Source: Lingula anatina
Taxonomy: Eukaryota > Brachiopoda > Lingulata > Lingulida > Lingulidae
NCBI RefSeq assembly: GCF_001039355.2
Contig: NW_019773870.1
Location: 27,909 to 91,908 of the forward strand
DNA length: 64,000 bases
Reading direction: 5' to 3'
This document shows positions 12,914-26,000 of the stretch, in pieces. The notes beneath the pieces were generated by a model, which was not told the origin of the DNA, made no database searches, and worked only from the letters and a program-made list of their open reading frames with translations. Made by a program: the position numbers and the translations under genes. The stretch's first letter is position 1. The number at the start of each line of letters is the position of its first letter.

Positions 12914-13640
12914 CTGTCTCACCCACATCTACCCCCACTTTCCACCATGCCTCACCTACAACCAAAGCCTACCTTCCACTGTGTCTCACCCACATCTACC
13001 CCTACCTTCCACTTCTTCTCACTCACATCTACCCCTACCTTCCACTGTTTCTCACCCACATCTACCCCTACCTTCCACTGTGTCTCACCCACATCTACTC
13101 CTACCTTCCACTGTTTCTCACCCACATCTACCCCTACCTTCCACTTCTTCTCACTCACAACCTTCTGGTATTTCATCCACAACCACTCCTTACCTTCCTC
13201 TGTGTCTCACCCATTACCACCCCATGCCTTCTTCTGTGTCTCATGATTACCCACAATGACTCATTACCAACCCCTACCTTCCACTTAAGTCTCACCCACA
13301 TCCAACCCCTACCTTCCACTTAAGTCTCACCCACAACCAACCCCTACCTTCCACTGTGTCTCACCCACAACCAACCCCTACCTTCCACTTAAGTCTCACC
13401 CACAACCAATCCCTACCTTCCACTTAGGTCTCACCCACAACCAATCCCTACCTTCCACTTAAGTCTCACCCACAACCAATCCCTACCTTCCACTTAAGTC
13501 TCACCCACAACCAATCCCTACCTTCCACTTAAGTCTGACCCACAACCAATCCCTACCTTCCACTCTGTCTCACCCACAACCAATCCCTACCTTCCACTGT
13601 GTCTCACCCACAACCAATCCCTACCTTCCATTGCTTCACT
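12914..13640. repeat. C-rich minisatellite, 33-35 bp unit
   Basis: About twenty head-to-tail copies of a unit containing CCCTACCTTCCACT and CTCACCCACA. In the first half the unit is mostly 33 bp (CACATCTACCCCT variant). In the second half it is 35 bp (ACAACCAATCCCT with CACTTAAGTC or CACTGTGTC variants). Because 33 is a multiple of three, the first half gives long repetitive open frames on both strands; they have no start context, splice sites or known domain and are by-products. The strand bias (almost no G on the plus strand) is striking. Confidence 0.95.
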
Positions 13641-15943
13641 CTCCTCTTCACCCAGGACCTGAATCTGTCCAGAGGGGCCATCATGCCACTGGTCATGGTA
13701 AAACACCGGGAAAATAATGAAAAATGGTCCAACTGCAACTTATCCCCTTGCTGATCTTTGCGCCTGCTCTTTCAGCTTTATCAATATTTCACTGCTGGAT
13801 TATTCGCAATAAATGAATGGCAGAATTGACTGCCTTAATAAATATCACCTTCGCCGTTTCAAAGTCAAATAAAATCGCGTTGTTTTTCCTTATGATGCCT
13901 GCCGTCTATTTCGAGGAGGAAATTGGAGTGATTATGATGTTAATGAAGTGGCTTCGCTGATGTTTTGCGTCGTTTTCGGTAGACGTGTACACGTGACCCT
14001 CATCACTCTTAACTATAATTAATAGATTATACACAGCATGTGATAGTTAACAAGACCAACAAGAGCGGTATCATTTCTATATCTTTTTATTGACAGGGAT
14101 CATAAAATAGATTTTGAAACGGAAAACATATTATTGCTATAGATATTATTAGCATTTTAAGGAGCGTTGTTTAAAGGTGATGATTCATTATAAAGACTTG
14201 TTTTACACAAAATGTTGAACGATATATAGGTTCTAAGGTGCACATAAAAATTCCCCATTTAGTTTATTAAATGCTGTTATCATATAACGTGCTTGAATAA
14301 TCTCACAGCCTTGCTTATTTAATTATAATAACCGACAGGCATTCTCTTACAGATAAACAGCGAAGCTGTTAGCGTATTCATTATCTATTTATTTCTCTAT
14401 CTATTTGGTTGTTATAATCAACTAAATTCTGCCTTGTTCAAATCGTTTACGGATATGTGAAAAATACATCCATTTTCCATGTTCACCATTACATGTACTC
14501 CAGCGTTCATTATAAATATTATTTCCCCGCCAGCTCTTCGAAATCCCAATGGACCGTCTATTCTGTTTATCGATCAGCCTGCAGCATGTCCTTACTGCAC
14601 TCTCTACATTGCCATTTACAAGACATGATTCCTTCATGAGATTGGTTATGGAGCTATTCATTTGACGTTAATTGTTCCTATTTATTTGGCGGTCTCCACC
14701 CAAAGCCCACTTCTGCTAGGCTACACCACGCGCGTACCCTTCTGGTAAGACTCGGCTCTGCGTCGCAGCCTTCTCAGATTACTAACAAGTGATGTTTCCA
14801 TTTTAATATAAAACGGTTTCGATCTCGTACCATGCTGTCATGTGAACGTGTCTTTCATGATTGATGTACACCATCCTGTTTTACTTTTATTACAAGGCAA
14901 GATTGGACGTATTGATCTGTGTAGAGTTGTGTCAGCCGTATTGATCAACACAATTGATTAATTCAAGTACAGACAAAGTCAACGCAGGTGAACAATAAGA
15001 TTTTTTTTCACTTGAATCACTGACGTTTATGGAAAAAAAGAGTTCTGAATGTGTGAAAATGTGAAAATCGATTGTTCTTGTCGATGAAACAATCAAAAAC
15101 TCAATCAATATTCCTCTTTGTAAAGTATTTCCCTTAAAAACACGTTTCTTTCAAAAGCAACGACACGTTTCTTTCAAAAGCAACTCACGGAGTCAGAGTG
15201 ATTAACTCACGATTTCTTTCATTCAACTTACTTGAATTCCGTGCACAAATCTGTTTGATGAACTTCACAACTTTTGTTAGGGTAATTTTCAATGCTTTGA
15301 AATGTACTCTAAATGTTCTGAATGGGTTTGTTCTTCTTTTATGACGGCTGAGCGCACGCACACCGCGCGGAAGATGACCGCTTTCTTTTGCCTTTTGATG
15401 TGATTTAAGTAGTCAGTAGGTAATCATAACGCTAAAAAAAAAAAAGATTGTTATGACCACTGATTGAAAGAAAGTCATGCCAAAATAAAGGTACCTCTGC
15501 CTAAATAAGTACGCCTGGTAATTAACAAGAATGAATGAATGAATAGTTTGTTAAGCAGTTTCATTCCAAAACATATGTATATAATGTAAGTGACATTAGA
15601 AATAACCGTAATATGGTAGTAAAAACGAGAAGATAGCATGAGAAGGATGTTACGTTCGCCGATACACGGCAGTGCAAATAACCGTTTCCACAGTAAAAAT
15701 AAATTGTCATTTATTAGGCATTAGTCATAATATCTCTCAAATTTGTGTTTTAAACTTTAAATGATTAACATGAGGTCCTCTTTGAAAATAAATTTGAACG
15801 AAGTTTCATTTTATTCAGCAGTATCTATTATGGTAACTTTCTTATATTGCCTAAATATGTGTAAACTGACTGTACAGGGAGTCGTTGTAGATACTTGTGC
15901 GTTTCTCCCAAATGCACTTAAATGCATTACTGGCCTCTGCCAA

Positions 15944-15947
15944 ATAA

Positions 15948-15986
<39 letters not shown>

Positions 15987-15987
15987 A
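15944..15987. repeat. (AAAT)n microsatellite
   Basis: About ten AAAT units following GCCTCTGCCAAATAAT. Such an AAAT run after a non-repetitive lead-in can be the tail of a non-LTR retroposon, but no coding remnant is visible upstream. Confidence 0.85.
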
Positions 15988-17654
15988 AACAATAAAATTA
16001 GAAAATGAAAAGCCAGCAACATGTTTATTTAGAGGAAACCAGGAAACTTCGCTCTTTACATTTGGGCAAGTAATAATCTCGCATTTAATTAAGTGATCTA
16101 AGAGCGACATCAAAAGAAATCGTTTGACAAATTGGACTATTATTGTGAATATGTTAGTTCCTTTTTAGACAAATAAAACTAAGACGTTACTTTTGTTCAA
16201 GTTCTCTAGCACGTTTGAAAAATTTGCCCGTCCTTAAAAATTAAGTAAATTTTAAGTTCTGAATCACCTCGGTTCCTGCCTCTCCTAATAAACAGAGATG
16301 AACCCATAGCAGGTTCTGAAAGTCCTGCTAGCTGTACTTCAGAATACCTACTGCGAAGTTTAAAATTTTCGTTACTTTTTTCCCAATATCCTGGTCGTAA
16401 GATCTTTAAAACAAAACATGAATCTCTGTTATGCAGTTTTTTGTTTTCTTTATTCACTTTCTCTTATTTTCTTAAAAAATGATTCAACTTCTTAGACCAA
16501 ACGATGTTAGGAAGACTGTGACCCGATGTGTTTATCATACAGGTTATACTATAGGCACATTTGCACTTTTACCTATCAATGGAAAATGAAAGCTCACTTT
16601 TTTAGCATGACAAATTCAGCATTAAAAAGGTCTAAAACAGTGCCTTAAAAAACGTACTTATCAAGTCATAATAAACAAACGTCAACAAAACTGATTTATT
16701 AATGCCTTTCAATGACAATCTGATATTTCAAAATCAATATCACTGAAATGCCAATATCTCACAAATGTTTTACACAACCTCTGTGATGAGCTCAACACAA
16801 ACTATTTGCAAAGAAAGCTTTCAGGACTAGAGCTGAATACAAAACATGTCAAATCAATCCCGTGGAACTGGCATGAAAATATCACATTAATACTATGGTC
16901 CTGAAGCACAGTAATAATACAGTTTTGAAAAATACCAAGTATCACAGCAGGTAAAGCAAACGTGTTTATCATCAATGAAAAAAGCCTATTTCTAACAAGT
17001 AAACTGTTACCCTTATAACAATATTGTAAACTAGCCACATTTTAAATTAACACCACTGTTTATGCAGTCAGACTGCAGGCTTGCAGTCTAAGTCTAATGA
17101 CTAGTGAATTCAACTTTGGACAAGTAAAAAATTCATTTTTAAGTCAGATCAACTGCCTATAGATTTCATCTTTGGACTGCCACATTTTGAAATGGACATG
17201 AATTTTTTAAGGTATGCTAGTTGCAGAGACCAGTGGAATAAGAAGTTGTAGGTTGTACATGACATACACTTAATATCTATGTTCTTAACTCTCAGTATAC
17301 AACAAATTACGCTATGAAATGGCATGAAAGACAAAATCACAACACCTTTGAACCTCTGAGACCAGCAGATGAACCTATTTGACACTGAATTTTCTGGCAT
17401 AAATATGACCAAAGTGCATAAAGAAAAACAAATTTCCTGAGAGATCTCAGTTGTGCACACTTTCTAATATTCTTTCCATGACAGTGGAAGAGCTGCGCCA
17501 CAATTACCCAAGAAAAATGTCGTCTGACTCCATCTCTTCACAAGAGAGCTGAAAGACTATTTCTAATGATTAAATCTGTGGGGACACTGTTAAGTGTTAC
17601 AACCCCAATAAATAAGATAAATGTGTCAAAGAGATGTTATAAATATTCTCCATC

Positions 17655-18814
17655 CTATGTCCACCATACAAAGGTCTGTATACTGTGGCGTGGTAAAGTG
17701 ATGGTCATGGTCCCCACTGCGCTGTCCTTTACTACCACTGTCACATCTTGGTTTTGTCTGCAATAAGATTATATTTATATCAGCCATATCTGAAAGATTA
17801 TAAATTTGAAATATCCGAATTAAGAGGAAAACTGACATACATTTTTTTTCCTGATGTAGCATCCAGATCATTCAAAAGCATAGAACCTAGATAAAATTTT
17901 CATTTAGGCATGATCTTTGCTGACCAAAAGGGTGGTTCCTTCACCCCCCCCCCCAACCAGCCCTTGGCTTCTGGCCTGTCTTACCTGTTGCTAGTGACCA
18001 GTACAGTTGATTTATCAGGAGCTGTGAAAGCCACTGCCAGTATGGACTTGTCAGAAGATGTCAGGTCTATTCGCACAGAATCTGGAGGAACAAACTTGCT
18101 GCAAACAGAAACACATCAACTATATTTTGCTGCCTTCCCTAAATGAAATATTTTTGTTTGTATGCAAATCTAAAACGTCATTTAGTGTTTGTTTTAACGC
18201 TATAAAGAGAAGCAGATACTGTCACAACTGTGCCCAAAATTTTACTTCCACCACTACTGTAACAGTTATCTTTGTTCTTCTACATTTTTAAATAAAAACT
18301 TCACCATCTTACCTAAAATGTCCCATTACATAAAACATGGGTTGCTTATAGAACTCATCACGTTCAGCATTGACTATAATTGGACTGTCCACAAAGTTCT
18401 TCACCCAGTTAGGTCCTCCCTGCATGTTCAGAGCTAGGTTCCAGTCTGTCCAGCCACTGGCCCAGTTAGAGATATCCTGGAGACATGGAGGTTCACCATT
18501 TTATGAGTACAAATAGACAGAATATCACTCTGATAACATGACAACTTTGAAATATGGCTATAATGTAAGAGAGATATCTAAACGGAATCCCCACATTCAA
18601 CATTGTCAATTAATTAATTTGAATAAAGAGCTGAAAGCGAAATTTGGATAACTTGTGAAGTGTATTTACATGTTAGGTCCTGTCGCAGTGAGCCTGTCCA
18701 GCTAAAAGAACTGTAGGATGTGAAAAGCATCAGGCAGAGATAATATACAGAGTGAGAGGGTGTGTTGGGGGGGGGCAGAGTGGGAGCGATTTGTACAGTA
18801 ATGATATAAGGACC

Positions 18815-18861
<47 letters not shown>

Positions 18862-21800
18862 GAGAGGGAGGGAGGGAGAGAGAGAGAGAGAGAAGGAGGG
18901 AGCTAGAGTGTGAGGTATTTGGTGAGTGCACTGTGTCTACCTCTATGATATCCCTACTGTAACTCTCTGCCCTATCCCAGCTCCCCAGTATCACCTTGGT
19001 CTGCCAGGGCATGGAGCCAGCACAGGCTTCTGTGGCCAGGATAAACTTGTCTGGAAACAGGTTATGGGTGTCTGTGAGCAGTGATGCAGGCACCAACCAT
19101 TCTGTGTCCAGGTACCAATGAACACCTATACCTGACACATACTTGGCTGCCACTGGGTCAGACAGGACCTGGAAAGATGGAAATAGTGAGTGTCCTGCAT
19201 GATTGCCAGGTTTCAAGAGAAACAAAGCATAAAATTCTTTCAAATATTTTCATAAGTGCCAGTGTACCATTCCACAAATCACTTGTCTCCCTACTTAATA
19301 TCCTTTTCACTACATAAAACTTTAAGTCCCTTTTATAATTATCAGTTTACTTCAATGAAGTTAAAAGATGTACAAAAAATTGTTTTTTTAAATATATTTC
19401 TTTAGATATGAAGAGATGACAATAACCTTCAGGATGTAATATATGGAATGGCTTAAACATGAAATTTATCTGCTTGCATGAATATTTTCATGAAACGTTT
19501 TGAAATTCACATAAAAGACACAGGGCTCTCTATTTTCTTTCATTCACATGAAAATGGAACTGACATTTATCTTTTCCCATCAAAATATGAAATAAATCAT
19601 CATCATCATACCGTCTTTGCCCAGAGTGGGAGCCAGATCCTGTTATCATCCAGAATCATCAGTTTCACGCTGGCAAAGCCTGCTGCCTGCAAGGCTGGGC
19701 CCAGGTCTGTCTTGATGAAGTCCCTCTGGAGGTCTGCAGTCCAACCCATGGCTTGGAAAGGGAAGTCGATGATTTCACCATCGGATGGCTCATTTTGAGC
19801 AGTAATACCCCACATAGTAATGTTCTGCTTTTGGTATTCTTGAATGAACCTGTTGATCAGAAAAAGAAATGGTTTTCTATTGATTCTCTAGTTTTTTTTC
19901 ACACCAGCACAAATAAATAAGCTATTTAATACAAGAATAAAACTAATAACATAATATGCAGACATTTACAGCTGAAATAAATCATTAAATTTTCATTCAT
20001 CTTCCTGTCAGTGCTAAAAATTATATCAGGATCTAAGTAGGCTCAGACAAATGTAATAACCTGACAAAATACTGGGCCCAAGTTTTGAAGTATTTCCCCC
20101 CTGGCTGCCCCATCAAGCTGCCCCGTCCTTTCATGTTCTTGTTGGTTTTCATCCAAGATGGCGCACTCCAAGGACTCCCAAAAAACTTCATCTTGCGGTG
20201 GTTCATGGCTTGAGCTTGTTGTATCAGTGGTATCTGAATATTTTAAAATGCACATAAATCATATTAACTTTATAATTCATATCAACTTTAAACCAAATAA
20301 AATGACCTTGGAGGTAAAAGACGACATGACCTTTTAACTTCAGGATCATTGCAAATCTGAGGGGAACTCTTGCAATCAAATAATCTGGATGACATGCCTC
20401 CTTGAGCAGCTACTGTGGGGAGTGATTTACTTTTATGTGTGTTTAGTGGCAATCAAAATGAAGTGAAAAAGCTTCCAGAAGTGCTACAGACACAAAAAAA
20501 TCAGAGTCCCTACAGAGTTGGATCGATCCATGTAAAACAAAAGTTTCATTGGGAATGTGCCCTAAATGTTCAGACCTCAACTTTTGGGGAACTGACCTTG
20601 AACTTGGTGTCCTCTTTGGTCAAGCTGAAGTTGCTGAGACTGAAGTCCATGGCAGTGTCATCATAAGAGTATGGATGTGTAGAGAAATCACAGCTTGCCA
20701 TTGGAATCCTACCAATACTGTACTCAAGTCCTGTAAACAATACAAAACACACAGAATACAGTTTTACTGAAAACAAAATAAAAACAAGGCAGCAAAGCTG
20801 TCAAATGTACAGACAAAGAACAGAAAATAAAGATGCAAATAAGTGAAAAATTAAATTTTCACAAAAAACTGTTAAATTGCCAGAAAAATTTACCAAACAG
20901 ACTGCGTTGCCTATTGAAGCTGTATGTTAGACCCATGTTTCTTTCCTGTAAGNTCTGTACATAATAAAACTGACATCATTTTTTCAGCAATCAATTCAGA
21001 CAAAGGTACTGAATTATCTATGACAACTGATATAAATCTTTCAAATTGATAACTATGATAAACTTATTCACATTACAAAGTCATATATCTGTACACAGAT
21101 AAAAAATGTGCAAGTAAGCACATGTTGGGCTTCATACAATCATGACAATGTTTATATTTGATAATGATGTGTTACTCAGTGATACCTTATACAATATGAT
21201 GTTATACAATATGACAATGATATGTTACTCAACTTTTAAAATATGTAAAATGGTCATTGACAATCAAAGGGTAAAGGAAACCCAATTCAAATCTGCATTA
21301 TAATAAAATCATAACTGGAAACAAATATTACCCTCAGGTGAAAAGTATGAGTTCATTAGATTCGTCCTTGTTTTGACAGAGACATTGAGAATATTTATGC
21401 CTGCAGCATCAGTGAAGGCCCCTCCAAACCCATTCATTGTCTGGTATGTCTTGCTTCTGTTGATTGTCAAAACCACAGAGCTTGCTGGAAAAATCAAATG
21501 TATTCACCAATATATATCAATCATTAAAATAATTAAATTAATTTCACACAATTTGTCTTATTCTGTAATGAAAAAAATCTAAATTGTGATAGTCAATATT
21601 ATTTCACTATACATACTTTGCTTAAAAGACACACACGCACGCACACATGCACGCACACACACACACATCAGAATTAAAAGTACATTTCATTGCATCCACC
21701 TTTTTTCCCTTTAATTATAATCCAACTACCAGAGCTAAGCTTATTTGGTATATCAGTCACATAAGCTCATGTAAATATTTAATTTTTACTTTTCAATTTC

Positions 21801-22534
21801 CTCATCAATGCCAATACAAAAATAAAACCTACCACTATTGACTTCAAGCTTTCCCTTTGTAAACTGTCCGGTTGTTTTGGCAAACCTGTCACCAGCCTTA
21901 CTGGACTGGTAGACCACATAGTGGCCGGCGGTCAGTGAAGTCACGGGGTCCACTGTGTCACAGTAAGAGGCATTGCACACGCACACTACAGAGCCATGGC
22001 TGAAGTCACGCCTGGCACAGGGAATAGCACCTGGAGAAGAGGGGGAAGTTACTTGCCTTAAAGCAATGAATTACAGTGCTCAGTAATACCAGTAGATATA
22101 CCATTGTTAATTTACTGTCACATAAAAATTTGACAAAAAAGGTGACATAGGACAATTATTGGCAAAATTGCTACATTTTGATCAAAGAGTAAAAAGTACT
22201 TTACTGCATGGACCCCTCCCACCTCCACTAGTGGCCTGTACTACTACTAGAAGCAGAATTTAAAATGTGAATATTTTAATAACCTCTTGAAATATCGCCA
22301 ATAAACCAAAATTTATGTCCTATGATCTGTACTAATAACTTACGTAAGGTTAGTACCCGGCTTAGATTTGAACTACACATACACTACATGTACTGTACTA
22401 ACAAAATAAAATAAGATGTACTTACCTAACGTGCCCCAGCAAAACAAAGATATAATCCCTGTTAACACAATCACAGACCAATTTATCACAGTGGAAAAAT
22501 GCACTACACAGCAATTATTCCTCCTGGACGTCAT
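17655..22534 (-). CDS. GBA1: Lysosomal acid glucosylceramidase (GH30)
   Basis: Ten coding exons, 5' to 3': 22426-22534, 21833-22030, 21332-21484, 20597-20730, 20061-20233, 19612-19849, 18941-19168, 18313-18476, 17985-18098 and 17655-17757. All phases agree and give 537 aa (human 536). It hydrolyses glucosylceramide to glucose and ceramide in the lysosome. The first exon carries an uncleaved-looking hydrophobic leader ([15 protein letters not shown]). Domain landmarks include the [15 protein letters not shown] loop, the acid/base Glu276 in [10 protein letters not shown] and the nucleophile Glu382 in [14 protein letters not shown]. The C-terminus ([16 protein letters not shown]) rebuilds the beta-sandwich. 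Cysteine-rich N-terminal strands ([17 protein letters not shown]) match the family. It is divergently paired with ANKLE1. Orthology is very secure; saposin C dependence is known of the family, not seen here. Confidence 0.97.
18820..18896. repeat. (GA)n purine tract
   Basis: An imperfect (GA)n run with GGAG interruptions in the glucosylceramidase intron between the exons at 18313-18476 and 18941-19168. On the coding strand it is a CT-rich tract close to the upstream exon's donor. Confidence 0.9.
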
Positions 22535-23022
22535 TTTCGTTCAATACAGTGTCCAACAATCTCACTGAAAGGGACTCACATTGTGGAAGTGATGCTAGGT
22601 GGCCTGATGTTATGATTAAGTAGGTCAAGCATGTGACTAATCAAGTGATGCATACATTTGTATAACAATCAACTACAGTGCAACAGTGCACTCATTCTGC
22701 ATTTTCAGGTTTGGAATATTGTTCTTGATAAATGTGAAGCCGGCAAACATCCTACGTTTTACTGATCCACCCTGAGCTTCAGAGCTAACTTGACACTAAC
22801 CTTTTCACTGTAGCCTATCTCCATCGTGTCAAGTTACTTGACACGATGGAGATAGGCTACAGTGAAAAGGTTAGTGTCAAGTTAGCTCTGAAGCTCAGGG
22901 TGTACTGATCAGATAAAACATCACATAAAAAAAATGCTTCACCAATTTTAGTGTGGCCAATCAAATTCCGTAAAATATTTACTGCTGTTGACAAATTGGC
23001 CGGGAAAAGCAAAACATGCGAA
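22535..23022. promoter_or_regulatory. Shared divergent promoter region, GBA1/ANKLE1
   Basis: Only 488 bp separate the ATGs of glucosylceramidase (22534, minus) and ANKLE1 (23023, plus), so both promoters and 5' UTRs must lie here or overlap upstream exons. No TATA box stands out. A 135 bp perfect palindrome occupies 22768-22902, more than a quarter of the region. That both genes are driven from here is inferred from geometry alone. Confidence 0.55.
22768..22902. mobile_element. Perfectly palindromic foldback MITE with 8 bp TSD
   Basis: Two 67-base arms (22768-22834 and 22836-22902) are exact reverse complements around a single T at 22835. The element starts CACCCTGAGC and ends GCTCAGGGTG, and is bounded by the direct repeat TACTGATC at 22760-22767 and 22903-22910. 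An 8-bp duplication with CA...TG ends fits a hAT-superfamily non-autonomous element. There is no coding sequence. Complete arm identity suggests a young insertion or arm-to-arm correction. As RNA it would form a 67-bp hairpin if transcribed in either 5' UTR. Confidence 0.9.
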
Positions 23023-26000
23023 ATGTCAGTGCACCAGCTGAGTGAACTTCTTCTGCATGCTATTCAAGAAAATCGCCTCAGGTAATGTGACCAGTTGACA
23101 AGTCATATATTTCCTTTGGCCTTTTGGTACAGGTTATTGGCCAAATATGCATTGGTATCGGTGTAGAACGCCGAGAATCGGTAGCTACATAAAAAATCTT
23201 GAAACGGGTTCTGGACTTGCCCCATTTTTCGGCATTACATATACTAGCCAGGAACCCTTAACGCAGCTATAGCATGTAAGGCTGAGAGCTGAGTCGAGCT
23301 CTGGATTTGGCCATGTTGCAAATTCCAAGGTGATTAATGAATTAATTTGCCCTTTATAGATTAAAAAGGGATAGGACTTAAATATTATTATTTTAATTCC
23401 TTCCATCTGCTTTCATTTAAGTTAACCACTTATTTTCGTTTGTCAAGGTTTTGTTTTGGCTGAAGGAAATAAAGACCTGTAATAATTCTTGCAGAGAGGC
23501 AGGAACATTGCTGAAGGATGGTGCTGATCCAAACAGAATCTTAATAGAAGCTGTCACCCCCTTCCACCTGGCTGTGGGTTCAGAAACCAATGCTGTGGAG
23601 TTTACACGGCTACTTCTTCAGTATGGAGCAAACCCTAATGTCAGGTACAGTAGAGCATGTAAAAATAGATATTTAGAAAACTTGAAATTGAAATTGCAGT
23701 AACTGCTTCCCACTTTCCTATGCCAGAAATTTAATCAAAACTTATGAAGAAGTTTGGGAGATCTTGTTTATAAACTACAGTACTAGTATTTTACAGGCCA
23801 ATATTGATGAATAATCTGCTTCTTTTTGTAGATTGTCATACAGTTTATTGGAAGAGGTAATAATTCAAAAACTTATGAAATTACAGATTTGTTCTGTAGC
23901 TGTCTTTTGTATTAATTGAGAAGAAATATATTTATCACTAAAAATCATCTTCAAATGGTGTTGCCATGTGATGTTTCAATCTTTCAGAGACACAGAAAGC
24001 ACTACCCCATGTCATGTGGCTGCAGCTTATGGCAAACTACAGGTGCTTAGACTACTAGTCAGCAATGGAGGAGATCCATTTATGGAAGATATGGTAAGCA
24101 GATTGTCTTAGAACGACTTAAATTAAACAAACACACTGTTTCAATACATAACTTTCATTCAACCTTGTTATTAACTCTCCACTACATTATAGATACCTCT
24201 TTGGACAAAACGTAAACAACTGAATAATATATGACACAGACAGAATTTACTCCATAAGTGGCCAGATACCCCTATTCATAAGTCCACTAAGCCATTTGTT
24301 CCTACTTTTTTCTTACAACTGTTGTTATTAATGTATGTTTACAGAAGGAAAGAGATTTGTCAGATAGGCACAGTACTTGTGTGCATCATAAATAAAATAA
24401 TAGTTTTGTTGAACACCAAGTAAAGTTATTGAATAGATTAAGTACCATTGCAAAGTGTGTCATTTATTGCAAGGCAATCAAAAAGTTTTGTGAATTGTAA
24501 AATGTTTTTTTTTTTAAGCAAATTGATCATGGATTGTTTGTTTGGTTACCGATGTTGTTTTGTGTATAATAATTTATTCCTGTTTGCTATAAAAAAAAAA
24601 GCAGTGTTGTATTCCCTCCACTGTTTCTTTAGTATTTTTCTTTAAACGATAGGGTGATAAACTTTTGATGTGCAATGTATTCTATCTGTTCAGGAGTGCC
24701 AGTCTGCACTTGACCTAGCTCTGTTAAATAACCACACTGATGTGGCAGAGTACATCCACAGTCTTCAGGAGGATAGCAGAGAAGAACTACAGACTACTGT
24801 TAGATCTATTCTCAGTATGTGGATAATCTTTTGTGTTAATATTCATCTATTTTAATATTTTTTACCTAAAGCAGACCATTTTCATAAGTATTATTATAAT
24901 TTATGTTGTGGATATAGTTTTGTCATGGCTTCTGATAATGTGTTGGTCAAATGAGATGACAAGCTGTGGCACTCTGGTAGAGTTATTAATCTAGGATACA
25001 TATTGATTTTTTTCACTACTTTGAAATGTTATACTTAATTTTAAGATCTATTTTACTCTCTGTAGATCAGCGTATTTCTGCCTGGGAGCTGTCATGTTTG
25101 TCCTTGCCGTCTCGTCCAAGCTCCGCTCTGTCATCTGTTGGCTCAGAGTCCAGGCTTTCTGACGGCCACAGTTCAAATTCTTTACTCAATGTTTCCAAGC
25201 TCCAGGTAATAGGAAGATGTATAAAGTGAATGCTAAACACATTATTATAATTCAAATTTTTCTTTAATCAAGGTCATTTTTCAAATTGCTAAGAAATGAG
25301 AGTAATGTTCTCAACACAAATGTAACATGTGACATAATGTGATGTAACGTGACATGATATGATGTCTATTCTTAACATTCCCCAGGTAGTTAATGAACCA
25401 AGAAAACAGAAGCACAGGCGCTCCCTTCGCCCAGTTATAAACACTAAAGCTCGTCAGAGTTTCTACACAGAGAGTGTGAACCGACTGCTGGAGAAATTTT
25501 CTGCTGACGAAGACATTTTTGATGTTTCATCTCCAGACCATCCTTTTGTAAGTGAATCATGTCTTTAGAGGCGACAGAAAATTATCAGTATTTTTATTTT
25601 GAAATCTGCAAATATGTATGAAAAAGAATTTAGTGACAAGGAAAACACTGTTTTTCATTTGATTCTTTTTCTAAAACTAACTTTTATATAATAGTGCTCA
25701 CCATTTTAATGTGTTATATGTGCCCTAATACATAAATTGTAAAAAAGATTATTTAAACAACTTGCAGATAGCGCCAAAAGTGGATAATGTGGATTTGGAT
25801 GACACTCTTCCATGTAACACGGACACCACAGAGAGCATTTGTGACACTAGAAATAACATTGATGAAAACCTGCCAACAGTCACATCATTCGTGGAACCTA
25901 GTTCACTGTACCAGACTGCAGGAGAGACATGCCTGGATACATTCCCTGCTCAAAGACAACCAATTTCAATGAAATCATTCAATGACTCCACTTCTCAGTC

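Larger units (their letters stand above)
10396..17654. other. Intergenic region between Abraxas and glucosylceramidase
   Basis: The first 630 bp look like the Abraxas 3' UTR, with AATAAA at 11019-11024. The middle holds a C-rich minisatellite (12914-13640). Also present are (TAA)n at 11170-11203, (AAAT)n at 15944-15987 and a 23-bp tandem doublet near 15140-15185. The final 950 bp (about 16690-17654) are probably the glucosylceramidase 3' UTR on the minus strand, since a minus-strand AATAAA lies near 16695. No protein-coding exon is recognisable. Confidence 0.6.

Noticed and set aside
12850-13323. Long repetitive open frames (Pro/Thr/His-rich) that look like a secreted repeat protein
   Set aside because: They exist in three plus frames and one minus frame because the minisatellite unit is 33 bp. 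There are no splice signals or conserved domain, and they end where the unit changes to 35 bp.
12914-13640. CRISPR-like array of regular repeats
   Set aside because: The units are contiguous with no unique spacers, and the host is an animal. It is a minisatellite.
19478-19798. 106-aa plus-strand open frame
   Set aside because: It overlaps the glucosylceramidase active-site exon in antisense; the minus frame is the real coding one.
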